DNA of 8,896 bases. It comes from Dehalococcoidia bacterium. GTDB taxonomy: Bacteria > Chloroflexota > Dehalococcoidia > Dehalococcoidales > DAOWLH01. Made by a program: the position numbers and the translations under genes. Under the pieces are notes generated by a model. That model worked only from the letters and a program-made list of their open reading frames with translations. It had not been told where the DNA came from and did not search any database. Positions 1 to 6,914 of this stretch are shown here, one piece after another. The stretch lies in the NCBI GenBank assembly GCA_030643515.1, contig DAOWLH010000012.1:1-8896 (forward strand), written 5' to 3'. Position 1 is the stretch's first letter. Each line of letters opens with the position of its first letter.

Positions 1-184
1 CTCTTTCGATGACCGGAATAATGGCCAGAAGGTGCTGTCTTGAGGCAACTTCGGGGACGATACCTCCGTAGCGGGCGTGCAGCTCTACCTGTGAGGCAAT
101 CTCGTTGGATAGGATGCTGGTGCCGTCCTCGACGACGGCGGCGGCGGTTTCGTCGCAGGATGTCTCAATGCCCAGGACTTTCAT
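1..184 (-). CDS. tsaD: tRNA N6-threonylcarbamoyladenosine (t6A) synthase subunit TsaD, N-terminal part (cut by window edge)
   Basis: TsaD (Gcp/Kae1/YgjD family) transfers the threonylcarbamoyl group onto A37 of ANN-decoding tRNAs in the cytoplasm. Only the first 61 codons are present. They begin MKVLGIETSCDETAAAVV, the family's N-terminal signature and start of its ASKHA ATPase fold, followed by an ARYGGIVPEVASRQH stretch typical of the family. The zinc/iron-binding HxxxH motif, normally near residue 110, lies outside the window. The ATG at 184 is the natural start because the family signature begins immediately after it. No Shine-Dalgarno precedes it; a TATAAT box ends only 8 bases upstream, so the mRNA is probably leaderless. 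The gene is transcribed divergently from the DUF21/CBS gene at 311. The family assignment is confident. Confidence 0.96.
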   Translation of the reverse strand, partial: MKVLGIETSCDETAAAVVEDGTSILSNEIASQVELHARYGGIVPEVASRQHLLAIIPVIER

Positions 185-192
185 GCGTTTGA

Positions 193-201
193 ATTATAAC
201 A
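193..201 (-). promoter_or_regulatory. Extended -10 promoter for tsaD, implying a leaderless mRNA
   Basis: Read on the minus strand, 201 to 193 is TGTTATAAT, a perfect -10 hexamer (198-193) with the upstream TG of an extended -10 element. No good -35 box sits 16-18 bases further upstream. Transcription should start about 6-8 bases after the hexamer, around 186-187, which is 2-3 bases before the ATG at 184. The intervening bases contain no Shine-Dalgarno. Confidence 0.6.
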
Positions 202-228
202 CAGTAGGATCGAATCCATCCTGCTCTT

Positions 229-257
229 TTGACACGCCTGGTGGCCGGTGCTATCAT
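229..257 (+). promoter_or_regulatory. Sigma-70-type promoter for the plus-strand operon at 311
   Basis: A consensus -35 box TTGACA (229-234) is followed by a 17-base spacer and a near-consensus -10 box TATCAT (252-257). Predicted transcription start is about 263-265, giving a leader of roughly 45 bases before the ATG at 311. The leader contains a GAGGTGA ribosome-binding site at 298-304. The promoter is divergent from that of tsaD, and the two start regions are about 75 bases apart. Confidence 0.75.
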
Positions 258-310
258 TTGGTCTTGGAGCCAGCGTTATGTAGGGCTGGCCCCAAGTGAG
301 GTGAGGCAAA

Positions 311-1588
311 ATGTCTCTGGAAGCGGTCTATCTGTTAATTCTGGTAATCTGCCTGTTTTTCTCGGCCTTTTTCTCCAGTGCGGAGACGGCTTTTATCTCT
401 CTGGAAGGTTTTCGTGTTCAGCACATGGTGGAGACCAAAGTAAAGGGGGCCGGAAGAGTGGCCAGGATGCTGCAGCGGCCAGAAAGATTTTTGTCCACCA
501 TACTCCTGGGGAATAACCTGGTCAACACGGCAGCCGCTGCCCTGGGCACCGTTCTGGCGGTATCTGTCTGGAAGGAGCAGGGTGTACTGATTGCTACCTT
601 TGGTATGGCTTTTATCATCCTCATCTTCGCCGAGACGGTACCCAAGACGCTGGCCACCCGGCATGCCGAGAAGGTAGCCATACTTTTTGTACGGCCGGTA
701 GAAGTGATTTCATTGATATTCTCTCCTATTGTTGTCGTGGTTCAGTGGCTGGCATCGGGAATGACGCGCCTGGTTGGTGGAAAACCGATACCCCGCTCTC
801 TGGTCAGTGACGAGGAGATTCGCACCATGATTACCCTCGGCCATAAAGAGGGCTCTGTGGAAAAATCCGAAGCGGAACTGCTGCACGCTGTTTTTGACTT
901 CGGCGACCGGCCGGTCAGCGAGGTCCTGGTGCCGAGGTTGGAGATAGTCGGCGTGGAGAAGGGCACCACCCTATCCGAGTTTCTGGCTTTGTATTCCAAA
1001 TCTCCTATTTCCCGCTATCCGGTCTACGAGGAGAATATGGACAACGTGGTCGGTATTCTGTCCACCAAGGACGTGCTCATGGCATTAGCCAGAGGGACGA
1101 TAAACAAGGAGAGCCCCATAGACGACCTTATCCGCCCGGCCTACTTTACGCCGGAGACCAAGCGCATCAGCGAGCTTTTTACCGAGATGCGCGATAAGAA
1201 CTTCCGCATGAGCGTCGTCGTTGATGAATACGGCGGAACCGCCGGCATTGTCAGCATCAGCGGCCTGATGGAGGAGATAGTCGGCCCTGTCGGTGACGAA
1301 CTGGCCGCCGCCGAGAAGGACTACGAGCCGATAAACGAGTACACCTTTCAGGTTGATGGCGGTATGAGGATTGAGGAAGCCAATGAGGAGATGGTGCTGG
1401 AGCTGCCGGAGGGTGACTATGAGACCGTGGCCGGCTTCATTCTTCATCTGCTGGGCTATATCCCCAAACAGGGCAAGCAGCTGAGGTACAAAGGATTAAA
1501 GATAGTCATCACCAAGATGAAGGGAAAGAAGATAGAGGAAATCCTGCTTACCAAGGAAAAGAAGACGGACGGATCGCCCGGGGGCTAG
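311..1588 (+). CDS. DUF21/CBS-pair/CorC_HlyC membrane protein (hemolysin/CNNM family)
   Basis: This 425-residue inner-membrane protein has the standard three-part build of the HlyC/CorC/CNNM family, whose members are linked to Mg2+ or other cation transport; 'hemolysin' is a historical name. Residues 1-155 form the DUF21 transmembrane domain, with hydrophobic segments near 3-23, 62-84, 92-108 and 130-150. Its hallmarks are FSSAETAF (21-28), GNNLVN (67-72) and ETVPK (108-112). Residues about 203-330 form a CBS pair, with VVVDEYGGTAGIVS (302-315) in the second repeat. Residues about 340-415 form the C-terminal CorC_HlyC domain. Length is normal for the family. The ATG is supported by GAGGTGA at 298-304, six bases upstream. 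It is the first gene of a probable four-gene plus-strand operon behind the promoter at 229-257. The exact transported ion cannot be told from sequence. Confidence 0.93.
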   Translation: MSLEAVYLLILVICLFFSAFFSSAETAFISLEGFRVQHMVETKVKGAGRVARMLQRPERFLSTILLGNNLVNTAAAALGTVLAVSVWKEQGVLIATFGMAFIILIFAETVPKTLATRHAEKVAILFVRPVEVISLIFSPIVVVVQWLASGMTRLVGGKPIPRSLVSDEEIRTMITLGHKEGSVEKSEAELLHAVFDFGDRPVSEVLVPRLEIVGVEKGTTLSEFLALYSKSPISRYPVYEENMDNVVGILSTKDVLMALARGTINKESPIDDLIRPAYFTPETKRISELFTEMRDKNFRMSVVVDEYGGTAGIVSISGLMEEIVGPVGDELAAAEKDYEPINEYTFQVDGGMRIEEANEEMVLELPEGDYETVAGFILHLLGYIPKQGKQLRYKGLKIVITKMKGKKIEEILLTKEKKTDGSPGG

Positions 1589-1629
1589 CCGGGGCTTTGA
1601 TGCAGGATTCTTAGCTCAGGAAAAGATGC

Positions 1630-2274
1630 ATGTATCGCCTGCGAGTCAGGTTCAAGCGAGGGCCAGAGGTCAAGTTTATCTCTCACCTGGATTTAGTTCG
1701 GTTATGGCACCGCGCCCTTCGCCGCGCCGGTGTGGAGCTGGCCTATTCAGAGGGCTTCAGTCCGCATCCAAGGATATCCCTGGCTGTTCCCCTGGCTCTG
1801 GGTGTTACCGGCGAGGCCGAGTTAATGGATATTGTTGTCGCCGGCTATATATCCCCGCACGCCTTTACCGCCGGTGTCGGCCGGCAGCTACCGCCGGGCG
1901 TTGAAATAGTGCAGGTATACCAGATAGCACCCACCCTGCCGTCACTGCAATCACAGGTCCGCTACGCCGAATATCTGGTTGAGGTAAGGGCTGAGGCCGG
2001 GCCCGAGCAGGTTACCGTGGCGCTTTCTTCACTGTTGTCCAGGGAGAGCCTGCCCTGGCAGCATCAGCGGGATACGGGTACCAGGAGCTATGACCTGAGG
2101 CGTCTTATCGACCACCTGTGGCTTGATGGCTGGCAGGGTGATATTGCCAGCATCGGCATGCGGCTGCGCTGTGACAGTACTGGCTCGGGAAGGCCGGAGC
2201 AGGTGATTAAGGCCCTCGGCCTGGCCGAGCCGCAGACCATTCACCGCACCAGACTGATACTGAAAACGAGCTGA
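1630..2274 (+). CDS. DUF2344 / TIGR03936 radical-SAM-linked protein
   Basis: This 214-residue soluble protein matches the family of proteins fused to, or encoded beside, a B12-binding radical SAM protein (TIGR03960). The diagnostic N-terminal stretch is KFISHLDLVRLWHRALRR (15-32), then YSEGFSPHPRIS (39-50) and PLALGVTGEAELMD (54-67). The C-terminal IHRTRL (204-209) is also usual. The molecular function of the family is not established. Here the protein stands alone: the upstream gene is a DUF21/CBS protein and the downstream one an M48 protease, so any radical-SAM partner must be encoded elsewhere. The start is ATG 1630, since the family's N-terminus begins a few residues in; an overlapping ATG at 1626 is in another frame. 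The upstream AGGA at 1618-1621 is a modest ribosome-binding site. The gap to the preceding gene is 41 bases and to the next only 5, which suggests co-transcription. Confidence 0.88.
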   Translation: MYRLRVRFKRGPEVKFISHLDLVRLWHRALRRAGVELAYSEGFSPHPRISLAVPLALGVTGEAELMDIVVAGYISPHAFTAGVGRQLPPGVEIVQVYQIAPTLPSLQSQVRYAEYLVEVRAEAGPEQVTVALSSLLSRESLPWQHQRDTGTRSYDLRRLIDHLWLDGWQGDIASIGMRLRCDSTGSGRPEQVIKALGLAEPQTIHRTRLILKTS

Positions 2275-2279
2275 TTTCA

Positions 2280-3431
2280 TTGACAGAACCCGATAATACC
2301 GGAATCCACCAGAAACCGGACCCGGAAAGGCAGCGACAGGCCAGGGAGTATGCCCGAATCAGGCGCTACCTGGGCGGCATTGACCTGGCGCTGGTTGCTA
2401 TTGGCCTGGCGGTGCTGGTCTTCGGCGGCCTGTCGACGAGGCTGGCCGGTGCTGTCAGCCTGCCCGCTGTGGCGGCGGCTGTCATCTACCTGATTATCCT
2501 CGTGGCAGCCTACGGGCTGCTTTCGGCCCCGTTAGGCTACTACCGCGGCTTGGTTCTCCCCCGGCGCTACGGGTTGTCCCACCAGAGCTTCACCGATTGG
2601 CTGGTCGACCTGCTCAAGGCCGGTGCCTTAGCTGCCGTGCTGGCTATCGGCATGGTAGCTGCCATCTACTGGTTGATGACCGTCCTTCCCGGTGCCTGGT
2701 GGCTGGCCGCCTGGGGGCTTGTCGTCCTGGTCAGCCTGGTGCTGAGTGTTCTGGCGCCGGTTATCATCATCCCTATTTTCTTCAAGATGAAACCGCTGGC
2801 GGACGGCGAACTTAAGGAACGGCTGGAGCGGCTGGCCGAGCGGGCGGGTGTCGCCGTCGGCGGCATCTATAACATAGAGTTTAGCAGTAAAGGAACTACG
2901 GCCAATGCCGCCATGATGGGGGCCGGCAGGACGAAAAGAATAGTCCTCAGCGATACACTGCTCGACCGGTATTCGCTGCCGGAGATAGAGGTGGTCATGG
3001 CCCACGAGATGGGGCACAACCGTCACCGGGACGTGCTGCGGCTCTTTGTTTTTCAGGCGGCCATACTGCTTCTGGTCTTCTACGCCACCAGCCGGATTTT
3101 TGAAGCCAGTATCGGCCCGCTGGGTTACAGTAGCATTACCGATGTGGCCTCATTACCGCTGCTGGTATTGATATTTGGCGTCGCCAGCATGCTGCTATCG
3201 CTGGCCGGCACCGGCTACAGCCGTCATGTGGAAGCGGCCGCTGATGCCTATGCCCTGGAGCTAACCGGCGACCCGGATTCGTTTATCACTGCCATGACCA
3301 GGCTTGTCGACCAGAACCTGGCGGAAGCCGAGCCGAACCGCTGGCTTGAGATTTTATTCCACGGCCATCCCAGCTACCGCAGCCGGGTGAATATGGCCCG
3401 ATATTATGCCGCCCGCAGGCACGAGCGGTGA
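2280..3431 (+). CDS. M48-family membrane zinc metalloprotease (Ste24/CAAX-protease-like)
   Basis: A 383-residue integral membrane zinc endopeptidase. The catalytic HExxH is at H242-E243-H246 in VVMAHEMGHNRHRD, and the third zinc ligand is probably E318 in HVEAAADAYAL (the M48 ExxxD motif, D322). A HPS motif near the C-terminus (363-365) is also typical. Hydrophobic segments lie near 34-51, 61-81, 112-133, 141-168, 255-272 and 290-310. The cytoplasmic loop between the fourth segment and the active site fits the Ste24/M48A layout rather than the shorter HtpX. In bacteria such proteins take part in membrane-protein quality control; the substrate here is unknown. The start is taken as TTG at 2280, five bases after the preceding stop. 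It has only a weak ribosome-binding site and no ATG or GTG lies near the N-terminus, so coupling to the upstream gene is likely and the start is the least certain part. Confidence 0.88.
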   Translation: MTEPDNTGIHQKPDPERQRQAREYARIRRYLGGIDLALVAIGLAVLVFGGLSTRLAGAVSLPAVAAAVIYLIILVAAYGLLSAPLGYYRGLVLPRRYGLSHQSFTDWLVDLLKAGALAAVLAIGMVAAIYWLMTVLPGAWWLAAWGLVVLVSLVLSVLAPVIIIPIFFKMKPLADGELKERLERLAERAGVAVGGIYNIEFSSKGTTANAAMMGAGRTKRIVLSDTLLDRYSLPEIEVVMAHEMGHNRHRDVLRLFVFQAAILLLVFYATSRIFEASIGPLGYSSITDVASLPLLVLIFGVASMLLSLAGTGYSRHVEAAADAYALELTGDPDSFITAMTRLVDQNLAEAEPNRWLEILFHGHPSYRSRVNMARYYAARRHER

Positions 3432-3441
3432 AGGAGAGCTT

Positions 3442-4038
3442 GTGGCAAACAGGATTATACTGGTAAGACACGGAGAGACCGACTGGAATAAAGAGAAGCG
3501 TATTCAGGGCGGCCTGACCAATACTCCGCTAAACGACCTGGGCCGCAAACAGGCGGAGAAGCTGGCGCTGAGGTTCAAGCAGGACGACATCCGGGCTGTC
3601 TATTCCAGCCCGCTTGACCGCTCCCTGGATACCGCCCGGGCCATTGCCCGCTACCACCGGCTTGAGGTGTCCATCGAGCCGGCGCTGCGGGAGATTGAGG
3701 CCGGCGAACTGGAGGGGGTGGCCACCAGTGATATGGGCAAACGGCTCAGTGAGCTCTTGACGCAGCATGGCGTGGCAACCAGGCTTCCCGGCGGTGAATC
3801 ACTGGCCGAGGTGCAGCGGCGCAGCTGGGACGCTGTCCGGCGGTTGAGCCGCAAGCACCCCGATGGCGTTATAGTGCTGGTCAGCCACTTCTTTGTCATC
3901 CTGGCTGTTATCTGCTCGGTGCTGGGGCTGCCGTTATCCCAGCTGGGCAGGTTCAGGATGGGAAATGGCAGTATCAGCGTCATCAACCTCGGCGGCCCGG
4001 TGCCGTGGCTGGAGCTGTTCAACGATGTTGGGTATTAA
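3442..4038 (+). CDS. Histidine phosphatase family protein (phosphoglycerate mutase-like; CobC/GpmB/PhoE type)
   Basis: A 198-residue cytoplasmic phosphatase of the branch that forms a phosphohistidine intermediate. The catalytic RHGET is at residues 9-13 (nucleophile H10). R60 lies in YSSPLDRS, the acid/base E84 in ALREIEAGELEG, and the second active-site histidine H149 in VLVSHFF. Length fits the roughly 200-residue family that includes alpha-ribazole phosphatase, GpmB-like and broad-specificity phosphatases; the substrate cannot be chosen from sequence. The start is GTG 3442. It is preceded by AAGGAG at 3431-3436 with a five-base gap and puts RHG nine residues in, as is normal. An in-frame ATG at 3406 would lie inside the M48 gene and lacks this support. 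The M48 stop is 10 bases upstream, so this is probably the last gene of the operon. No clear terminator follows. Confidence 0.92.
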   Translation: MANRIILVRHGETDWNKEKRIQGGLTNTPLNDLGRKQAEKLALRFKQDDIRAVYSSPLDRSLDTARAIARYHRLEVSIEPALREIEAGELEGVATSDMGKRLSELLTQHGVATRLPGGESLAEVQRRSWDAVRRLSRKHPDGVIVLVSHFFVILAVICSVLGLPLSQLGRFRMGNGSISVINLGGPVPWLELFNDVGY

Positions 4039-4079
4039 GGTGGGTGGTCAAATATCTTCTGTTAGACAATGTGTTCATG

Positions 4080-4545
4080 CTATTGCGTAGTTAAAAGGAT
4101 GATATTCCAAATGGCTGCGACCAAAAGACAGATACCTATTATCGTTCCTATTACCCATCCTAACATCGTCTCTTGTGCTATTGCCTTGAAGGCAACGAGA
4201 GATTTAGCATAATCTCTCTCTTTATATCTAAGGTCTATCTTCAATTTATAATCCCCCGACAAGTCGATAGGGGTAATTTCAAACTCCTCAATTATATGAT
4301 TTATTGGTTGTTTTTCTACAGATAAAACTGGTTTTGATACATCAATTCCGTGTTGGCTAGGGTCTGAACAATGTAAATAAGCTCTCAACGGTTGCTGTTT
4401 CCCCGATATGGTGTCAATATTCACCTTAAATTTCTTAGGTTTGTTGCCGGTAATGTATGGAAGATATTTGAAGATTCTCCTTAGGCCAACAGGCTCGGCT
4501 TTAATCCTGAAGTCTTCCCATTCAAACTTGTGATAGGGTTGGCAT
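4080..4545 (-). pseudogene. Unrecognised gene for a protein with a C-terminal membrane segment, apparently frameshifted at its 5' end
   Basis: I do not recognise this family. The long open frame ends at TAG 4080-4082 and runs back without a stop past 4560. From GTG 4424 it gives 114 residues, but the frame upstream still reads like protein (YHKFEWEDF, LRRIFKYLPYITG), and that GTG has no ribosome-binding site. The only good start is ATG 4545-4543, preceded six bases upstream by GGAGG (4556-4552) and further upstream by TATAAT (4585-4580). It is one base out of frame and stops at TGA 4524-4522 after seven codons. Removing one base between 4543 and about 4525 gives a product of about 154 residues. 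That product has a polar, probably beta-rich body, no signal peptide, and one membrane segment just before the end (GWVIGTIIGICLLVAAIWNI). The DNA is clearly more AT-rich than its neighbours and lies on the opposite strand, suggesting later acquisition. A sequencing error or recoding would make it a live gene. Confidence 0.55.
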
Positions 4546-4551
4546 AATACT

Positions 4552-4585
4552 CCTCCGGCTAGGTCGGTGTTTTTTATCCATTATA
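4552..4585 (-). promoter_or_regulatory. -10 box and strong Shine-Dalgarno in front of the islet gene
   Basis: On the minus strand a TATAAT hexamer (4585-4580) is followed by an A-rich predicted start region near 4573. About 17-20 bases later comes GGAGGAG (4556-4550) and, six bases after GGAGG, the ATG at 4545. The -35 region is poor. The spacing of all parts looks like a working expression signal. It points to 4545 as the intended start of the gene at 4080-4545. Confidence 0.5.
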
Positions 4586-4630
4586 CACCCCCGCTTTTGG
4601 AGTGGGGACTTTCGCAACAAGCTATAATTC

Positions 4631-4659
4631 TTGCCCCCCTTGTCCTCGCCCTCTATAAT
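4631..4659 (+). promoter_or_regulatory. Promoter for tilS, implying a leaderless or near-leaderless mRNA
   Basis: TTGCCC (4631-4636) and a perfect TATAAT (4654-4659) are 17 bases apart. Transcription should begin about 4665-4667, only 3-5 bases before the tilS ATG at 4670, and there is no Shine-Dalgarno. A second TATAAT at 4623-4628 has no well-spaced -35 box and could be an alternative start. The promoter is divergent from that of the islet gene. Confidence 0.6.
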
Positions 4660-4669
4660 TGGCATTGAC

Positions 4670-6085
4670 ATGGCAAAGAGAGCGGTCACTCTGGAGCAGC
4701 GGGTTGTCGAGTTCATCAGGCAGCACAGGTTAGCACCTGGCGGCTACCGTCTGCTGCTGGCCGTCTCCGGCGGCGCCGACTCCACCTGCCTGCTGCATAT
4801 GCTCGCCGGGCTGAAGGCAGAGCTGGATGTAGAGCTGCACGTAGCCCATCTTGACCACCAGCTGAGGGGGGCGGAATCTGTGGCCGATGCCGTCTACGTG
4901 GCCGGGCTGGCGAGCTCGCTCGGTATCCCGGTGACGGTGGAGCAGCGCGATGTCAGAGCCTATCGGGATAAGCACCGCATCTCACTGGAGGAGGCGGCCA
5001 GGGAGGTACGCTATCTGTTTCTATCCGAGGTCGCCGGCTATATCGGTGCCGGTAGCGTCGCCACCGGCCACACCCGGGACGACCAGGTGGAGACGATACT
5101 GATGCACCTGGTGCGGGGAACGGGCACCCGCGGCCTTGTCGGCCTCAGGCCCTGCAACCGGTGGCGGCTGGGGGATAACCAGATAGCCGTCGTCAGGCCG
5201 CTGCTCGAGGTAAGCCGCCGGGAGACGGGCGAATACTGCCGGCAGCACCGTCTTGCCCCCCGCGCCGATAGCTCCAACCTGTCGCTTTCGCCGCTGCGGA
5301 ACCGCATCCGCCAGCAGCTGGTACCGCTTCTTCGGAGCTATAATCGGCAGGTAGCTGATGCTTTGCTGCGGCTGTCGGCTGTCGCCGCTGATGAAATTGC
5401 CTTTCTGGATGAAGAGGTGGCCCGCCTGTGGCCCGGGGTCGTTCAACAACGGGAAACTGCGATAATCCTGGACAGGAAAGGCTTCAGGCCACTGCCTCCC
5501 GCTCTGCAGCGGCACCTGCTGCGGGTAGCCATCGAAGAACTGCTGGGCAGTCTCAAGGACATAGAAATGCGCCACATCGAGGAGATAATGGCCGTCCTCG
5601 ATAAGCCGGCGGGCAAGCAGGTCAGCCTGCCCGGTGGCCTTGTCTTTACCGTGGAATATGGAAGGTACCTGCTGGGGAAGGGAGACTTGTGCCCCTTCCC
5701 TCCTCTGGAGGATGATTTTACCTTGAGTGTGCCCGGAGAGACAAAATTACCCGGCTGGCAGGTCAGCGCGGCCATAATTGAGCCGGAGCAGGTGGTGGCG
5801 GAGGGCGGTTTCGTTGGATATCTTGACATGGAGGGAGTGAGCGGTGAGCTTGCGGTGCGCTGTGGCAAGCAGGGAGACCGTTTTTACCCGCTGGGCCTGG
5901 GCCATGCCAAGAAGCTCGGCCAGTTCATGATTGACGCCAAGATCCCCCGTGCCTGGCGCAGGCGTATCCCGGTTGTCTTTTCCGCCGGGCAAATCCTGTG
6001 GCTGGTCGGCTATCGGTTGGACGACAGGGCCAAGGTCACCGAAAAGACCAGGCAGGTTCTGCGGCTGGAGTTCACCAGGGTCTAG
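4670..6085 (+). CDS. tilS: tRNA(Ile)-lysidine synthetase TilS
   Basis: TilS uses ATP and lysine to convert C34 of the CAU-anticodon tRNA-Ile2 to lysidine, changing its decoding from AUG to AUA; it is normally essential. The 471-residue product has the N-type ATP pyrophosphatase domain first: PP-loop SGGADS at 33-38, HLDHQLRG at 60-67 and GHTRDDQVET at 133-142. A middle helical region follows, around 215-310. The C-terminal TilS domain carries FYPLGLGHAKKLGQFMIDAK (405-424). Length is normal for full-length TilS. ATG 4670 is chosen over an in-frame TTG at 4631 because the -35 box of the promoter overlaps that TTG and family N-termini begin close to the PP-loop. The gene ends three bases from the convergent arsM stop. 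No neighbour shares its pathway, although tsaD at the left edge also modifies tRNA. Confidence 0.95.
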   Translation: MAKRAVTLEQRVVEFIRQHRLAPGGYRLLLAVSGGADSTCLLHMLAGLKAELDVELHVAHLDHQLRGAESVADAVYVAGLASSLGIPVTVEQRDVRAYRDKHRISLEEAAREVRYLFLSEVAGYIGAGSVATGHTRDDQVETILMHLVRGTGTRGLVGLRPCNRWRLGDNQIAVVRPLLEVSRRETGEYCRQHRLAPRADSSNLSLSPLRNRIRQQLVPLLRSYNRQVADALLRLSAVAADEIAFLDEEVARLWPGVVQQRETAIILDRKGFRPLPPALQRHLLRVAIEELLGSLKDIEMRHIEEIMAVLDKPAGKQVSLPGGLVFTVEYGRYLLGKGDLCPFPPLEDDFTLSVPGETKLPGWQVSAAIIEPEQVVAEGGFVGYLDMEGVSGELAVRCGKQGDRFYPLGLGHAKKLGQFMIDAKIPRAWRRRIPVVFSAGQILWLVGYRLDDRAKVTEKTRQVLRLEFTRV

Positions 6086-6088
6086 GGC

Positions 6089-6901
6089 TTATGCCGGTTT
6101 TACCGCCGAAACCCTGACGCTGGCCACCGATTTTTCAATGCCGGCAATATCCTCTGTGGTTGCCCCAATCTTGTTGATGACTGCCTGGGCTGTGGGGTCG
6201 TTGGCCATGCAATCGATGGAGAGGAAAGATTCTTCCAGCACCCTGACCTCCCGGAATCCGGCCTCCTGGATTGTCTTCAGGTAGTCCTCTTTCATCAAAG
6301 CTCCGGAAATGCAGCCGATATAGGCGGCCGCCGACTGCCTGATGAAATCGGGTAGCTCCTTAAGCAGCACGATATCAGACACCATCAGCCGTCCGCCGGG
6401 TTTCAGCACCCGGAAAGCTTCCCCGAAGACCTGTCCTTTGTCCGGTGACAGGTTGATGACGCAGTTGGAGATAATTACGTCCACCGAACTATCGGAGGCA
6501 GGCAGGTGCTCAATCTCGCCCAGCCGGAACTCCACGTTCCGGTAGCCGCCTTCGCTGGCGTTGGCCCTGGCCTGGTCAAGCATCTCCGGCGTCATATCAA
6601 CACCGATGACCCGGCCCTTTTCGCCCACTCTGCCAGATGCCAAAAAGGTGTCAAAACCGGCGCCTGAGCCCAGGTCGAGGACGGTGTCGCCCTCCTTCAG
6701 TGAAGCCAGTGCCAGCGGATTGCCGCAGCCGAGGCCGAGATTGGCTCCCCGGGGAACAGAGCCGAGTTCTTCCTCGGTGTAACCTATCTTTTTACCGATG
6801 TCCTTGGCTGTAGCCGGCTGGCCACAGCAGCAGGAGCTGCTCGTTTTAACTTTTTGGGCATAGCCCTCTCTGACCGTCTTCTTGATTTCACTCTCTTTCA
6901 T
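6089..6901 (-). CDS. arsM: Arsenite S-adenosylmethionine methyltransferase (ArsM type)
   Basis: A 270-residue class I SAM-dependent methyltransferase that should methylate As(III) bound to cysteines, giving methylated and volatile arsenicals. The SAM-binding motif I is VLDLGSGAGFD (74-84). Cysteines characteristic of ArsM are C59 in LGLGCGNP, C147 in ISNCVINL and C197 in YIGCISGAL. The last two are 50 residues apart, the spacing I recall for C174 and C224 of Cyanidioschyzon ArsM. An N-terminal CCC cluster (24-26) is also usual. The ATG at 6901 has GGAGG at 6912-6908, six bases upstream. The gene follows an AbrB-like gene by 13 bases, so the two are probably co-transcribed. No arsenite efflux pump or arsR lies in the window. 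The enzyme family is confident; the arsenic substrate is inferred from the cysteine pattern. Confidence 0.9.
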   Translation of the reverse strand: MKESEIKKTVREGYAQKVKTSSSCCCGQPATAKDIGKKIGYTEEELGSVPRGANLGLGCGNPLALASLKEGDTVLDLGSGAGFDTFLASGRVGEKGRVIGVDMTPEMLDQARANASEGGYRNVEFRLGEIEHLPASDSSVDVIISNCVINLSPDKGQVFGEAFRVLKPGGRLMVSDIVLLKELPDFIRQSAAAYIGCISGALMKEDYLKTIQEAGFREVRVLEESFLSIDCMANDPTAQAVINKIGATTEDIAGIEKSVASVRVSAVKPA

Positions 6902-6914
6902 TACCAGCCTCCAT

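Noticed and set aside
3406..3441. Upstream ATG for the histidine phosphatase
   Set aside because: It lies inside the M48 coding region and would add 12 residues before the conserved start; GTG 3442 has AAGGAG at good spacing.
4522..4716. 64-codon minus-strand open frame across the tilS 5' region
   Set aside because: Most of it is antisense to the tilS start. Only its last seven codons from ATG 4545 have an expression signal, and those are treated as the broken 5' end of the islet gene.
5021..5575. 184-codon open frame antisense to tilS
   Set aside because: It lies wholly inside tilS, whose motifs are conserved end to end; its translation shows no recognisable domain and its composition is that of an antisense shadow of GC-rich codons.
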